NCBI RefSeq assembly: GCF_002775205.1 | Contig: NC_036450.1 | Span: forward strand, 4,899,199 to 4,963,198 | Direction of reading: 5' to 3' | Length of the DNA: 64,000 nt | Origin: Xiphophorus maculatus | Taxonomy: Eukaryota; Chordata; Actinopteri; Cyprinodontiformes; Poeciliidae | Part shown: positions 35,401 through 42,500 of the stretch, piece after piece | Numbering within the stretch: position 1 is the stretch's first letter | Layout of the letters: the number at the start of each line of letters is the position of its first letter | The notes under the pieces: generated by a model | What the model saw: only the letters and a program-made list of their open reading frames with translations | Told to the model about the DNA's origin: nothing | Databases searched by the model: none | Made by a program: the position numbers and the translations under genes

Positions 35401-38400
35401 AGGTGTCCATTTGGACTCTGTAAGGCCTGGTCAACAGCTCTCTGATGGAGAGATTTTAGGTCAGATTTATTAAGTAATGAAGATTCCTTAGATATTTGAG
35501 TTTCTTTCATCACGTCAGAACCAGAGTTGATGAAGGTCAGATGAACATGAAGAGCAGCCAGAAACTCCTGAACACTCAGATGGACGAAGCAGAACACCTT
35601 GTCCTGGTACAGCCCTCTCTCCTCTTTAAAGATCTGTGTGAACACTCCTGAGTACACTGAGGCTGCTCTGATATCGATGCCACACTCTGTCAGGTCTGAT
35701 TCATAGAAGATCAGGTTTCCTTTCTGCAGCTGATCAAAAGCCAGTTTTCCCAGAGACTCAATCATCTTCCTGCTCTCTGGACTCCAGTGTGGATCTGTTT
35801 CAGTTCCTCCATCATACTTGACCTTCTTCACTTTGGTCTGAACCACCAGAAAGTGGATGTACATCTCAGTCAGGGTTCTGGGCAGCTCTCCTCCCTCTCT
35901 GGTCTCCAACACATCCTCCAGAACTGTAGCAGTGATCCAGCAGAAGACTGGGATGTGGCACATGATGTGGAGGCTTCGTGATGTCTTCATGTGGGAGATG
36001 ATCCTGCTGGCCTGCTCCTCATCTCTAAATCTCTTCCTGAAGTACTCCTCCTTCTGTGGGTCATTGAACCCCCTGACCTCTGTCACCATGCCAACACACT
36101 GAGGAGGGATCTGATTGACTGCTGCAGGTCGTGTGGTTATCCAGAGGAGAGCAGAGGGAAGCAGTTTCCCCCTGATGAGGTTTGTCAGCAGAACGTCCAC
36201 TGAGGTGGACTCTGTAGCATCAGTCAGGATCTCCTTGTTGTGGAAGTCCAGAGGAAGTCGACTCTCATCCAGACCATCAAAGATGAACAGAACCTGGAAG
36301 TGTTCAAAGCTGCAGATTTCTTTGGTTTCACTAAAGAAATGATGAACAAGTTCCACCAAGCTGAACTGTTTATCTTTCAGCACATTCAGCTCTCTGAACG
36401 TGAATGGAAATATGAACTGGATGTTCTGGTGGGCTTTGTCTTCAGCCCAGTCCAGAGTGAACTTCTGTGTTAGGACTGTTTTCCCAATGCCAGCCACTCC
36501 CTTTGTCATCACTGTTCTGATTGGTTGATCTCTTCCAGGTGGGACTTTAAAGATGTCTTCTTGTCTGACTGTTGTTTCTGGTCTGTTTTTACTCCTGGAT
36601 GCTGTTTCAATCTGTCTGACCTCATGTTCATCATTGACCTCTCCAGTCCCTCCCTCTGTGATGTAGAGCTCTGTGTAGATCTGGTTCAGAAGGGTTGGAC
36701 TTCCTGCTTTAGCAATCCCCTCAAACACAGACTGGAACTTCTTCTTCAGACCAGATTTAAGTTGATGTTGACAAACTGGAGCAAAATGTCCTAAATTAAC
36801 ACAATAACGATAATCAGATATGAAAAAAATCATTTTTTGAATTTGATTACATCACTTCTGAAGATGTTTTGTGATTCCATCTCTTCAAATTTCAGTAAAT
36901 GTGCAATTTATCTATCATTTCAAATCTTTGAAGAAATCGTCTTACTGCTCTGCAGACAGTCAGCCAGCTTTTCCTGCTTCATCCTCCTCAGGAAGTTCAG
37001 TGTGATCTTCATCACTGCCTCTCTGCTGCTCCTCCTCTGTTCTTCATCATCAGCTTCCAACACATCGTCATCTCTCTGACTCTCTGAATGTTCTGGGTAA
37101 TCTGGACTCAGATCTTTCTGGATCTTCTTCAGTTCTTTCTTCACAAAAGTGACAATATTGTCCTCCAGCGTCTGGAATAGAATTATAGATGAAGGAAACA
37201 TCATAAGCCAAACACCAGATGGATGTTGGACAGACTGACAGTCCTCTGGTCTACAAAGAGCAGCATGAAGGTGACTTTGAACAGAACTCATGGAAAAGTA
37301 CTTCTTGTACATATACAGACCATAAATATGGAGTCAAACACAGCATGAAGCTGTGTTTGTTTCTGCTGGGCAGATGGACCACTGGGAACCTCTGAGCTCT
37401 GCTGGTCCACTCTGGAGGAACCAGGAACAATTAGGAAGTCAGTAAATATTCATTCATCAGTATTCATAGATGGAATCACCAAGAGTTTGACATTAAAATT
37501 CCATAAAGCAGAAAAACAGAGCATCACATAAAAATAATACAAAGAAGTTAGGTGGAAGATTAACTACAACAATGGAGACCAGTAACACCAGAAACACACA
37601 GTAGACATTTCAAAATGTTGGTACTGAAAGTGGACTTCTAACAGTCCACACTGTCAGCAGATCTGATGCTGGTGGAGACAGTTTCCCAGAGCTTGGGGAC
37701 AGTGGAAATGAAGGGTCTGTCCACACAGGTCTTCAGGACAGTGTGGGACATCCATCAGGTTCCTATGAATAGATCTGAGGTGATGTGGACATGGAGGAGG
37801 TCATGGAAATGTATTCCACAGTCTGACATGGAGCCAGGAAGCAGCAGAACATCATCATCAACACCCAGTGATGAAGATAAGATGGTGTTTTCAATAGAAC
37901 AGAGCAGCTGATTTTTGTAGATAATAGATCAAACCTCTCTGTAAATATAACTGGGAACATCTGAGTTCTTACTGGTTCTATTTCTACAGTTACAACAATT
38001 AGTAATGGCGCACCTCTCTGATGATGGCGGTCCAGGAGATTTCAAGTCAATCTTATGATTCATTGAATTGTTGCTTTTAAAGGACACACAGCTGGGTTCT
38101 GGTTCTTCTTCTTGTGTGAAACTCTGATGGATCCTGGTAAAAAAAAAAACTCTAAAAACTTTCTGTGGAGTTCTGTTTTAAAGATTAATTTTATTGTGAC
38201 CGTTTGTAAAATAAAGAGCTGTGAGACACAACAGAACCAAAGAGATCGTCAACTTGATGTTCTAAATGATTCCTATCAGAACCGGTCCAATCCTCCAACA
38301 TGTTCCTGATCATTGATCCTCCTGAATAATGTCCAGCCTTCTTTAAAGAGCAGAAAGATTTGTTTCTGAGACCAACATGTTGGTTTGAAATGACTGAGAG

Positions 38401-39590
38401 AAGTTTGGTGATCTTAGTGTTGAGCTCTGACATGGAGAAGAACCAGGAATCATTTCCACTCTGACCATCCAAGGAGGATCTGATGGAGCTTCAATCAGAA
38501 CCAGATGGTCCGTTAGAGACACTGAAGCCCACTGCTCAATCAGATCCACAAGATAATTTATTTAGTTTAACTGGATCATATTGGATGATGTTTGAAACAT
38601 GGAGATGTAATTATAATCATGAAATTTATTCATAGAAACTGTTTTGTGTTAATGTTAATATTGTACAAAATAAATGAATAAATTTGTTTTGAAAAAAATA
38701 AGTTGATGCAAAACAGAATAAAATGCAATTAAATGTTTGTTATTCAAAGGTCATGTCAACATAATAGTTGATGGAATTGTGTCCTGGTTTAAAAGTGAGT
38801 TTATTCTGGTTAATTTTTTCTGGGATTCATCAGCAATAATTGCTTATGTATGGTGTCAATAACTGGCCAGTAGGGGGCAGTGTCATTACCTGAATGATGG
38901 TTAAATTGATCTCAGGGAAACATCAGATCGAATTTTAAGACTTCTGTAAACTAGATGGACGTGTAGAACCTCTGGGTAAAGATTGTTGATCTTAATGGAC
39001 CTGATTAATACTCAAGTTATTTAAATAATTTTTGCAGTAGCAACAATTCATTTGGACTTTACTGTCTCCATGGTATCATGTTATTATGGAGACATCAATG
39101 TTATTTATGTAATGCATATGAACAAAAAATAACCTGAAATTCATTCTAATGTTTTCATAACAACAGAACCCAACAGAACTTGTTATCATCACATGGCCAC
39201 AATAACAGATATAAACTGAACAGTTACAGCAGTTAGAAACAGCTCACCTCTCTGATGGTGGAGATCCAGGAGATTTAAAGTTAATGATCAAATCCATTGA
39301 CCTGTCACTTTTAAAGGACACACAGCTGGGTTCTGGTTTTGGTTCTGGTTTGAGTCTCTGATGGATCCTGACAGAAACATGATGATTAAAACTTAATCAG
39401 CAAAGAGGAGCAGCAGCAGCTTCATCACCACGTCTGTTCTGGCCTGATATAGTGAACGCTGTGTGAAAAGGGCTGTGGACAGTTAGAGATGGTGACCTCA
39501 CCTCTGACCTTTGCTCTGGCTCTCATCTTCCCCACACAGAGTGGTTTTAGAGGGAGGGACTCCCTCCTCTCTGTCCTCACACTGATCCAT
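10912..39590 (-). CDS. NLRC3-like NLR immune receptor (FISNA-NACHT, LRR, PRY-SPRY), full gene model
   Basis: Predicted cytosolic pattern-recognition receptor of the large fish NLR-C class. Coding exons in order: 39590-39502, 39367-39248, 38133-38014, 37411-37321, 37171-36946, 36790-34999, 34561-34388, 31933-31760, 31211-31038, 23379-23206, 23029-22856, 22086-21913, 21732-21559, 11640-11594, 11444-10912. Every junction keeps GT...AG, and phases run 2,2,2,0,1,2 and then 2 through the LRR exons, 1 and stop. The total is 4,236 coding bases, about 1,411 codons, with no internal stop found. Start: ATG at 39590 opening [10 protein letters not shown], the usual N-terminus of such genes. Two Gypsy elements enlarge two introns to about 7.7 and 10 kb. 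Whether all seven LRR exons enter one transcript needs RNA data; two adjacent genes sharing this span is the main alternative. Confidence 0.75.
11594..11640 (-). CDS. exon 14: short linker exon before PRY-SPRY
   Basis: This 47-bp exon sits between CCTCCTTTCAG and GTAAGTG and is too short to show as an ORF. Entering in phase 2 and leaving in phase 1, it encodes [15 protein letters not shown] and joins exon 15 as ...RKY-SCQLTID, the linker usual between the last LRR and PRY in fish NLR proteins. Confidence 0.85.
11641..13799 (-). other. intron, part upstream of the linker exon
   Basis: The sequence is shared with copy 2 except for about 12334-12625. From about 12780 to 12880 it holds GTAGTGAAGTAGAAAGTAC-type motifs typical of the ends of a hAT-like repeat (also in copy 2). 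ORFs in this stretch are not supported as exons. Confidence 0.5.
13800..14325 (+). repeat. 5' LTR of the Gypsy element
   Basis: A 526-bp copy of 20833-21360. It begins TGTAACTGGG and ends CCGGTCACA. Directly after it stands TTGGTGCCGTTCGACC, a candidate primer site starting with TGG; I could not match it to a tRNA. Confidence 0.95.
14674..15513 (+). CDS. Gypsy gag, capsid part
   Basis: Capsid-like structural protein. I start it at the ATG at 14674 ([11 protein letters not shown]) rather than the earlier in-frame codon, because it begins a typical polar N-terminus. The 200-280 region ([19 protein letters not shown], then [14 protein letters not shown]) resembles the retrotransposon gag helical domain. 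The frame stops at 15511-15513; the matching sequence continues from about 15527 in the +1 frame, so a one-base change in a C run broke gag here. Confidence 0.8.
   Translation: MSHANLPELEYVGSGVSFGSANNQHNASPCFGRGRPVVPGHNECTVDQSVINPQFVPVANSTPVPFVNSQPTHVSHEALSGLISDLAKQIGDNITAKMCTVQQASHSQEYPANNASPTLPESPHVKVVVQSEAKAPPFFRGDNSDTFSIQEWEDLMRCYLSRANCGTPEEQYGLLMSRLTGKARDVVKVSLRCRPELCGAGLINAVFNVLKHHFSELTCSNLPMRDFYGTVPRTGEDAMDYWIRLNKTIDAVDEGLRRRGKCVEDPHAEVVMMFYQSLP
15527..15994 (+). CDS. Gypsy gag, nucleocapsid part (frameshifted continuation)
   Basis: Continues gag in the next frame with no start codon of its own that makes sense. Near the end is a CCHC zinc knuckle, [14 protein letters not shown], preceded by a second Cys/His-rich stretch ([15 protein letters not shown]). 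These bind the element RNA during particle assembly. It ends shortly before the pol frame. Confidence 0.8.
   Translation: MSFQMKPAEQWTVAEVQQRLDGRVRTVKSIVANTQAVDGADTLHDPVASPQPTGACSVATIEPVSQQMVTMFDRVLSLCNASLATGHQRAGRSQVPRRTQPLACRVCGSSEHSTHSHCRLYRLCLNCFEPGHVKRDCRQEVGQRSSNAASHVDLN
16021..18651 (+). CDS. Gypsy pol: protease, reverse transcriptase, RNase H
   Basis: 876 codons. An aspartic protease motif, LDSGSMSC, lies near residue 62. RT follows, with [11 protein letters not shown], a fingers/palm region ([22 protein letters not shown]), [10 protein letters not shown] and the catalytic YLDDLLVF box near residue 525. The RNase H domain has [17 protein letters not shown] and [13 protein letters not shown], then DALSRRP. 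One usual DYRxLN position reads DFLWLN. The frame ends soon after RNase H and the integrase continues in another frame, overlapping by 26 bases. Confidence 0.92.
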   Translation: MGIVHNTLTDSVNPHSEYVDCCESFPNEKTIILVGSQRVEEASELFYAPVSIGGQTSLRGMLDSGSMSCTLSETGEAKLRAAGVVLSPQPVSERVVLVGCGGLITRPKCIYELSMKLYGLNCLVPMFLVPGQRDELIIGTNVLRPMIQRMKSDGKYWEMVSSHTTDPDCEQFLQLLSCTSRWQSPEVPDKVGTVKLQQAVTLFPRKEYIVWGRLPPSAPVSPGSTVVVEPTSARSTPKNILVGRVITPMWGDRWIPMKVLNPTDKPLILRRNSKLADVFPCVAVEDFPVTPVSCMVQSSQTTSSFSLGCESSDPVQMLKDCGLGDVDLEGCEVSDEWRRKLADLLLSFQDVFSKDHLDCGEAKGFVHRIHLSDARPFRLPFRRVPPAHYQVLREVLSEMEMKGIISKSMSEYASPLVLVWKKNGDLRICTDFLWLNARTVKDAHPLPHQTDCLAALGGNAFFSTMDLTSGFYNVPLHESDRRLTAFSTPLGLYEYNRLPQGLCNSPASFMRMMLSIFGDLNFSSLLCYLDDLLVFAPSEEESLNRLSVVFSRLRSSNLKHSQKKCHFLRRSVAFLGHVVSASGVSVDEEKVRVISGFTKADLMEADGHTPSQQKVRSFLGMVIFYQHFIPACSRVAKPLFALTAGQKRRHKGSSRYVRPGTFRKLTPLDWTPECEEAFVQLKNSLLNSVVLAHPDFDRPFILSTDASTDGLGAVLSQVPVGEERARPVAFASKSLSRGQTKYPAHRLEFLALKWAVCDKFSHWLKGHKFTVWTDNNPLTYILTKPKLDACEQRWVSKLSPYTFDIKYVPGRLNIVADALSRRPFVRSLAERVLAEPYVDLLKQACDVTDESVQAAFHLTCHPDRLTVLNGCQRLHV
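18626..20494 (+). CDS. Gypsy pol: integrase
   Basis: 622 codons in the +1 frame relative to RT-RNase H. An HHCC-type zinc finger ([14 protein letters not shown]...CSRCVASK) is followed by the DDE core: [20 protein letters not shown], and [17 protein letters not shown]-like C-terminal module ([13 protein letters not shown]) and a Ser/Pro-rich tail follow. There is no chromodomain. The shift could be a single-base lesion or a programmed +1 shift; with gag broken in a similar way, a lesion is more likely. Confidence 0.9.
   Translation: MAVNVSMSEDDVSSVLSSISNFEVASRHRAASLADHLPSVVVPDDASSVLSKAELQSQQEHDATLSRVLHYVTRKRRPSRRERYNECQQTLKLLKQWDRLVLLDGILYRVTKDPLTKCKRFQFVVPESLQSVVLSGIHDNAGHQGQPRTLSLARQRFFWFDIDKDVRNYVRQCSRCVASKTPEPAARAPLESIKTYAPLELVCIDFWSAEDRNNKSVDVLVITDHFTKLAHAFTCRDQSAKSVAKKLWEGFFCIYGFPQRIHSDQGPSFESELVAELLDMGGIMKSHTTPYHPMGNGVTERFNQTLGSMLRSLPPRVKQKWPQMIQSMTFVYNCTAHETTGFAPFYLMFGRVPRLPVDLIFKTVLRDDTVCDYNAYVKSLMNDLHSAMALAQEHSAAEQRHQSRQYNKRVRGLPLSVGDRVLLANKSTRGKRKLSDKWESTVFEVVASKPGLNLYKIRDSSGRERTVHRNLLLQVNFLPLDPSLDEQCSVSSVAAPGEPDTSSSERGTDTLGPVIPPCVCESSEVRTASWVQAQSSCESEDLPSPEEMCSASLGWAGAGAPSLPSIESHSHQGDLHDLQDRGLGHRVTTRLGRIIKPVCRLIESMAQIESVFGNQKSPIRTV
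20833..21360 (+). repeat. 3' LTR of the Gypsy element
   Basis: 528 bp, preceded by the purine tract AGGGGGGTGAA at 20822-20832. Differences from the 5' LTR include T/C near the start, T/C and G/C near 21030-21060, and AGAGCC against AGTCCGCC. Confidence 0.95.
21559..21732 (-). CDS. exon 13: LRR exon, type B
   Basis: 174 bp, phase 2 in and out, between CTGCAG and GTATGG. It encodes one leucine-rich repeat pair: [18 protein letters not shown], then [20 protein letters not shown] and LEAL-type end (here LKALR). This is the final LRR, joining the 47-bp linker exon after an intron now stretched by the Gypsy element. Confidence 0.88.
21913..22086 (-). CDS. exon 12: LRR exon, type A
   Basis: 174 bp, phase 2 in and out, donor GTAACT. 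It encodes [19 protein letters not shown], then [19 protein letters not shown] and NCNLETLR. The ribonuclease-inhibitor-type LRR pattern LxxLxLxxNxL is clear. It forms part of the receptor's recognition arc. Confidence 0.88.
22325..22537. mobile_element. hAT-type MITE
   Basis: 213 bp with terminal inverted repeats of about 30 bases (CAGTGTTTCCCAATTCCGG at the left, its near-complement at the right). It is flanked by an exact 8-bp duplication AACTAAAT at 22317-22324 and 22538-22545. The paralogous intron near 31440 reads through with one AACTAAAT and no insert. The 8-bp duplication and CAGTG-like end fit hAT elements. There is no coding capacity. Confidence 0.93.
22856..23029 (-). CDS. exon 11: LRR exon, type B
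   Basis: 174 bp between CTGCAG and GTATGG, phase 2. It is almost identical to exon 13 and to the exons at 31760-31933 and 52508-52681, with [14 protein letters not shown] and [16 protein letters not shown]. Confidence 0.88.
23206..23379 (-). CDS. exon 10: LRR exon, type A
   Basis: 174 bp between CTCCTCAG and GTAACT, phase 2. It encodes [19 protein letters not shown] and [19 protein letters not shown]. It differs from exon 12 by only a few bases, so the A-B pair has been duplicated as a unit. Confidence 0.88.
23380..24728 (-). other. NLR intron, no exon seen
   Basis: Up to about 23880 the DNA is intron sequence repeated after each LRR exon. The remainder is AT-rich without a recognisable feature. 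Confidence 0.5.
24734..25536 (+). repeat. 5' LTR of the sushi-type element
   Basis: 803 bp. It holds a TATA-like CATAAGA at 24877-24883, about 30 bases before GCCAGAGTGTT (24908-24918), a likely transcription start. A GCAATAAATATAA polyadenylation signal lies near 25456. Confidence 0.93.
25531..25812 (+). pseudogene. sushi-type gag, N-terminal part
   Basis: The ATG at 25531 lies in the last six bases of the LTR, so there is almost no leader. It encodes a coiled-coil-like Gln-rich start ([13 protein letters not shown]) and a Pro/Ser/Ala stretch, and stops at 25810-25812. Capsid sequence continues in another frame, so gag carries a frameshift here. Confidence 0.8.
25850..26554 (+). pseudogene. 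sushi-type gag, capsid and zinc knuckle
   Basis: Frameshifted continuation of gag. The capsid region has [20 protein letters not shown] and ALSWAESRF; the CCHC knuckle [14 protein letters not shown] stands near the end. The frame is open upstream from about 25815. Intact gag would be one frame in related elements (family knowledge). Confidence 0.82.
26656..26961 (+). pseudogene. sushi-type protease, cut by the L2 insertion
   Basis: The active-site-like motif [12 protein letters not shown] corresponds to the retroviral-type D-S/T-G triad, followed by [15 protein letters not shown], the usual flap-to-C-terminal part. The frame runs into L2 sequence at about 26960. The remaining spacer codons resume at 28046. 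Confidence 0.82.
26962..28045 (+). mobile_element. L2 LINE, 5'-truncated
   Basis: About 1.08 kb of an L2-like non-LTR element. It begins inside reverse transcriptase ([19 protein letters not shown], then YADDTQLYI), continues in another frame from 27299 ([34 protein letters not shown]), and ends in TGCTATACAAATAAA and a (ATTG)n tail. A probable 10-base target duplication (TGGTCTAGTTT near 26947; TGGTCAGTTT near 28046) flanks it. It is inactive: truncated and frameshifted. Confidence 0.92.
28046..28248 (+). pseudogene. sushi-type pol spacer, RT lost
   Basis: It resumes the pol frame after L2, with [19 protein letters not shown] and LPPHRPY, the conserved entry to reverse transcriptase in this family. 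It then jumps within about ten codons to the sequence preceding integrase (KPDALSR-like, out of frame). All RT and RNase H catalytic boxes are absent. Confidence 0.8.
28269..29726 (+). CDS. sushi-type integrase with chromodomain
   Basis: An intact frame of 485 codons. The zinc finger ([10 protein letters not shown]...CPICARNK) precedes the DDE core: [37 protein letters not shown] module ([14 protein letters not shown]) and a C-terminal chromodomain ([10 protein letters not shown]...[17 protein letters not shown]) follow. Chromodomains steer integration to particular chromatin. No start codon of its own is expected; in an intact element it is part of pol. Confidence 0.9.
   Translation: MFSPDESEKVPATILPPSCTVATLTWEVEGLIQQALQSEPDPGTGPPNRMYVPPSVRARVIHWLHTSKFSAHPGISRTIALASRRFWWPSLHKDIKEYVLACPICARNKPSHQRPAGLLQPLAIPRRPWSHISIDFVTGLPPSKGMTTILTIIDRFSKCCHLIPLRKLPSALQTAQLLIKHVFRLHGIPVEILSDRGPQFTSQVWKQFSAALGAKVSLTSGHHPQANGQSERMNQELENTLRCVTSSNPVLWSQFLPWVEYAHNSHVSASTGFSPFEVSLGYQPPLLSADEHQIAVTSVQHHIRRCKSIWNKTISALNRTADLNRRVADRKRRPAPQYSPGQEVWLSSKDIPLKSMSKKLSPRYIGPYVIESVISPSAVRLRLPSSLRVHPTFHVSQIKPVQTSSLCPPAEPPPPALDVNGHPAYAVRRIVASRRRGRGWQYLIDWEGYGPEDRSWVPGSFLLDSTLISDFNASSSSVGPPGGGR
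29738..30543 (+). repeat. 3' LTR of the sushi-type element
   Basis: 806 bp; one A/G difference and three extra C in a C run compared with the 5' LTR. It is preceded by the purine tract GAGGGGGTGGTAC. Confidence 0.93.
30549..30671 (-). pseudogene. remnant of a type B LRR exon
   Basis: It matches the intron that follows type B exons and the last 14 or so bases of the exon (…GAAACTCTCAG then GTATGG). The rest of the exon is gone and is replaced by unrelated DNA. It stands where the A-B alternation predicts an exon between 31038 and 23379. Confidence 0.75.
31038..31211 (-). CDS. exon 9: LRR exon, type A
   Basis: 174 bp, phase 2, donor GTAAAA. It encodes [19 protein letters not shown] and [19 protein letters not shown], the most divergent of the type A exons here: it has NELWDLG where others read NNLQDSG, so some surface residues differ. 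Confidence 0.87.
31760..31933 (-). CDS. exon 8: LRR exon, type B
   Basis: 174 bp, phase 2. It has [14 protein letters not shown] and [16 protein letters not shown]. Its upstream intron carries an extra AATATGAG shared only with the copy at 52508-52681. Confidence 0.88.
31934..33028. other. NLR intron
   Basis: AT-rich. About 32370-32430 repeats intron sequence also found near 30714-30765. About 32665-32745 (GGGCGTAAATCCCAGGTGGG, followed by paired GGGGGTCC / GGACCCCC) looks like a small interspersed repeat. No exon was found. Confidence 0.45.
33029..33778. mobile_element. Tigger/pogo-like element, decayed
   Basis: Ends form an imperfect inverted repeat: CAGTGAACCTTCGCTATTTC at the left and the complement of CAGTGAATCCTCGTTTTTCG at the right. 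A remnant frame at 33104-33379 has [16 protein letters not shown], similar in type to C-termini of Tigger transposases. TA target bases are not clear on both sides. The element is inactive. Confidence 0.6.
34388..34561 (-). CDS. exon 7: first LRR exon, type A
   Basis: 174 bp, phase 2, directly after the NACHT exon. It encodes [19 protein letters not shown] and [19 protein letters not shown]; donor GTAAGA. Confidence 0.9.
34999..36790 (-). CDS. exon 6: FISNA-NACHT exon of the NLR gene
   Basis: A single 1,792-bp exon enters after TTAATTTAG in phase 1 and leaves at GTAAGG in phase 2. The N-terminal FISNA segment has [14 protein letters not shown] and [10 protein letters not shown]. The NACHT ATPase has Walker [15 protein letters not shown], Walker [13 protein letters not shown], a sensor-1-like [10 protein letters not shown] and a winged-helix/helical region ([15 protein letters not shown]). 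ATP binding and hydrolysis switch such receptors between closed and oligomeric states. All key residues are present and the frame is open throughout, so this gene is probably functional. FISNA-NACHT in one long exon is the norm in this fish family. Confidence 0.95.
36946..37171 (-). CDS. exon 5: pre-NACHT helical exon
   Basis: 226 bp, acceptor TATTCCAG, donor GTAAGA. It encodes [16 protein letters not shown], a charged stretch and [21 protein letters not shown], a conserved helical bundle found just before FISNA in these proteins. It joins exon 6 in phase 1. Confidence 0.9.
37321..37411 (-). CDS. exon 4: short linker exon
   Basis: 91 bp between TTCCTCCAG and GTCTGT, which is not a strong donor. 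It encodes [20 protein letters not shown], then [10 protein letters not shown], matching the linker before the LEDNIV helix in this family. Entering in phase 2 and leaving in phase 0, it restores the frame between exons 3 and 5, strong support for its reality. Confidence 0.82.
37412..38013 (-). other. NLR intron 3
   Basis: 602 bp. About 37660-37830 (TTTCCCAGAGCTTGGGGAC followed by GGTCTGTCCACACAGGTC) looks like a fragment of an interspersed repeat. No coding signal. Confidence 0.4.
38014..38133 (-). CDS. exon 3: N-terminal repeat exon, second copy
   Basis: 120 bp, phase 2 in and out. It encodes [20 protein letters not shown] and ends SPGPPSSER. It is a tandem duplicate of exon 2 (39248-39367). 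The donor is GTGCGC rather than the GTGAGC of exon 2, so it may be weak or skipped. Confidence 0.82.
39248..39367 (-). CDS. exon 2: N-terminal repeat exon, first copy
   Basis: 120 bp, phase 2 in and out, acceptor TTTCTGTCAG, donor GTGAGC. It encodes [20 protein letters not shown] and ends SPGSPPSER. Such short peptide-repeat exons occur one to several times at the start of fish NLR-C genes. Confidence 0.87.
39502..39590 (-). CDS. exon 1: start of the NLR gene
   Basis: 89 coding bases from ATG at 39590 to a GTGAGG donor. It encodes [20 protein letters not shown], the standard N-terminus of this receptor class; this decides the start. Upstream (39591-39800) is presumably 5' UTR and promoter; no clear TATA box was found. 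Confidence 0.9.
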
Positions 39591-42500
39591 GCTGCTGAAT
39601 TCACATCAGCTCACACACACTTTCTACCTTCACCTGCAGAGGAAACACACATCATTCATCTGCACATCAACTCTGATCATCCTTTACATCATTAGAGCTG
39701 GAAAAAGATCAGCTCCTCCTCCTCTGATTGGCTCTTCTTCTCTGCTTCATATCAGTGTCAGGTGAATGCAGTCAGACAGCAGAGAGGCAGAGGAAGCTGC
39801 CATCAGCTGCTGCACTTCTACTATCAGTCCACTAGATGGAGACATGGAGCAACATTTACATTCACTGATTCAACCTGAACAACAGGAAGTATTTTAGTTA
39901 GTTATTAATCTCTACAAGTGGATTATCTGCTCTATCAAAGATTAACTATATAATAATCCGACTGAATTAAACATATTTTAAAAATAACTTTATTTTATTT
40001 TGAAAGGAAGCAACAGGACTTTCTGACTTTAATGGTGGAGACCAGAGTTTGATTCCAGGAAATAAAACCAAGAATCAGTTTGTTCAGAGAAGAAAATAAA
40101 TAAAACCAGCTGTGCAGCAGAGAACTTCAAACAGCAGATTTTAGTTTTTTAGCTAAAATCAGAAGTGAACATTTTCTCCAAACATCAGAGAGCAGAAACA
40201 AGCAGGAATATCCTGATGACAAAGTTCAAGTAGGAAACAAAGCAAACTTACAGTTTGTTCAAATTATCCAAAGAGTTGATGAAGAATATCTGAACAACAA
40301 GCTGAGACCCAACAGAACCACGGTAGATCCAGAGTGGTGCCACAAATAAACAGGTTAGTTTAAACTGAAAGTGTTATGAGGAGAAAAGAGCCCAGACTGG
40401 TCTGACTGGTCAGACTGACTGGGAGTCAGAGGAAAGTTATTCTGTTGACGTCTGAAGACAGGATCACTTCTCATAAATCTGGATCCGCTGTTATTCTGCT
40501 GATCCAGGTTCTGTTCAACACCAACTGAACCAGAACCTTTTTTAACTTGGAACCAACTGAACTCTTCATTAGTGGGGGTTTGTCTCCCTCTGCTGGTGAA
40601 ACTCTTACCTGCATATTGTCTGGTTATTAATAACAGATTAAGTGATTTTTAAATGATCCAAATACAGCTCTTGAAAAAATTAAGAATCCTCTTAAAATGA
40701 CCAGTTTCTCTGATTTTACTTTTTTATACATAAATGTTTGAGTAAAATGAAAATTTTTTTTTTTCTATGTTTAGGAGTTATTTATCTATTTTCAGTTAAA
40801 ATTTAGATTATTTAGTTCATTTTTATTTGTTTATTTTCTAGTTGATTTATAGTTAGAATTTTTGTTTAATTTGTTATTTTAAATAAGTTCTTTGGTTAGT
40901 AATTCACTTAATTAGTTAATTAATTTCAGTTTGGGAAGTGGGTGTTTCACCGTATAAATAGGTCTTAGGCAGGCAAGTACAGAGGGGGGGAAAGAGGTGG
41001 GCTTGAGCCCCTGCCCTTTTTATCCTTTTTTTAAAAAAAAATATTTTTAATCTGTGTGTCAGAAGGCCTGTTTGTGCCCCTCAGCAACAACATTTAGCTA
41101 AATATAATAATTTAGTAAAAATAAACTAGTCTGGCTGCCCTCAGTCTAATAATGACTGTCAGAGCCTCCATGTTGTTCAGACTCCGGGTCCATGGTGAGG
41201 AGGAGGAGGATCTGTGTCCTCTAACTATCAAGTTATGGGCAAGAATATTTTTTCATGCACTGGTTTGTGAATAAAAACGTAGGTCTGATGTTGACGTTAG
41301 AAAAACTGTTTCTATTTATAGTTTCATAATCGTCCTTGCAATAGCGGGACAAAACCCGCCTCGCCACTAAACTCAGAAATGCTGCAGAGAAACTTCTGAC
41401 TTTAACTTCATCATTCTGCTAAAGGCCCGGTTCACTACAGGCAGCTTGAGTCGGTCCACCGACAGATAGAAAGAATATCTGTCTTTATATCAGACATCCT
41501 GATATAAGACACGGTACCGACAGTCACCGCGAGTCGCAACGCAGATCAAAGCCCCGGTACCACCTGGTACCACCTGGTACCACCTGGTACCACCTGCTCT
41601 CTGTTCGCTCTGCTTCTCCTTAACGTTTCTACCAGGCGGGTTAAAGCCGCTGCTGACCGGATCTGGGCTGGAGGTTCTGGACTGTAAATAGAAGTTACTG
41701 CAGAACCTCAAGTGTTAAAGGAAGATTCGGCCCATTTAGAGTCACAAAATAAACATCAGAGAAAATATTATAGCAATAATTAGAACCGCAGCAAAAAGCC
41801 AAACATGCCACAATGAAAAGAATCAAAATGTCTCCAAAGCATCAGGGGGACAGACAGGGGCCACCAGGGGATTCCAGGTAGATTCCAGGTAGATTCCAGG
41901 TGGATCAGTCTGCAGCCAGGTTGTTCTAGAGGTTAAATAAATATTATTAGGGCTTTATTAGTAAAATGGCAGCAAATTAGCTTATTTCATAACTTCATAA
42001 CCTTTGACCTTCTCTCCTCTGGTCTGTTTAACAGCTACAGTCTCAGATCAGCTCAGCCCTCCAGGACTGTCAGCAGCAGAAACAGAAACTTTATACCTGA
42101 TGGGGAAAATATAGATTATATTTGCTTTGCATTTCCCCACATGATGGCAATGATACAGTAGGATCCAATTAGATTCTTGATTAATATGGGTTGTTGCTAT
42201 GTTGTTGTACGAAGTTTTTGTTCAATGTGCCATTTTTTAAATTTGAGCCCCTGCTCCTCCATAGGTCTCTGCACGGCCCTGCTCATCGGCAACAAGCACC
42301 AAACTGTCATGTCTCTCATGAATAATCGAGAGTTTTTTTGTTTTTCTGCCAGGTAGAGAGAAATATGGGAATGTGAGATGAGAAAACGTTAGACCAACTG
42401 TCAATGATTTAACAGGAACTAAAAGGAAATCTTAAATATGAGATCAAAAAATGGACAAATGGGTAAATGTTCTTCCTGTAAAAATATATTCCATTGTTGA

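Noticed and set aside
36240..36473. plus-strand frames within the NACHT exon
   Set aside because: Antisense shadows of a long conserved coding exon on the minus strand.
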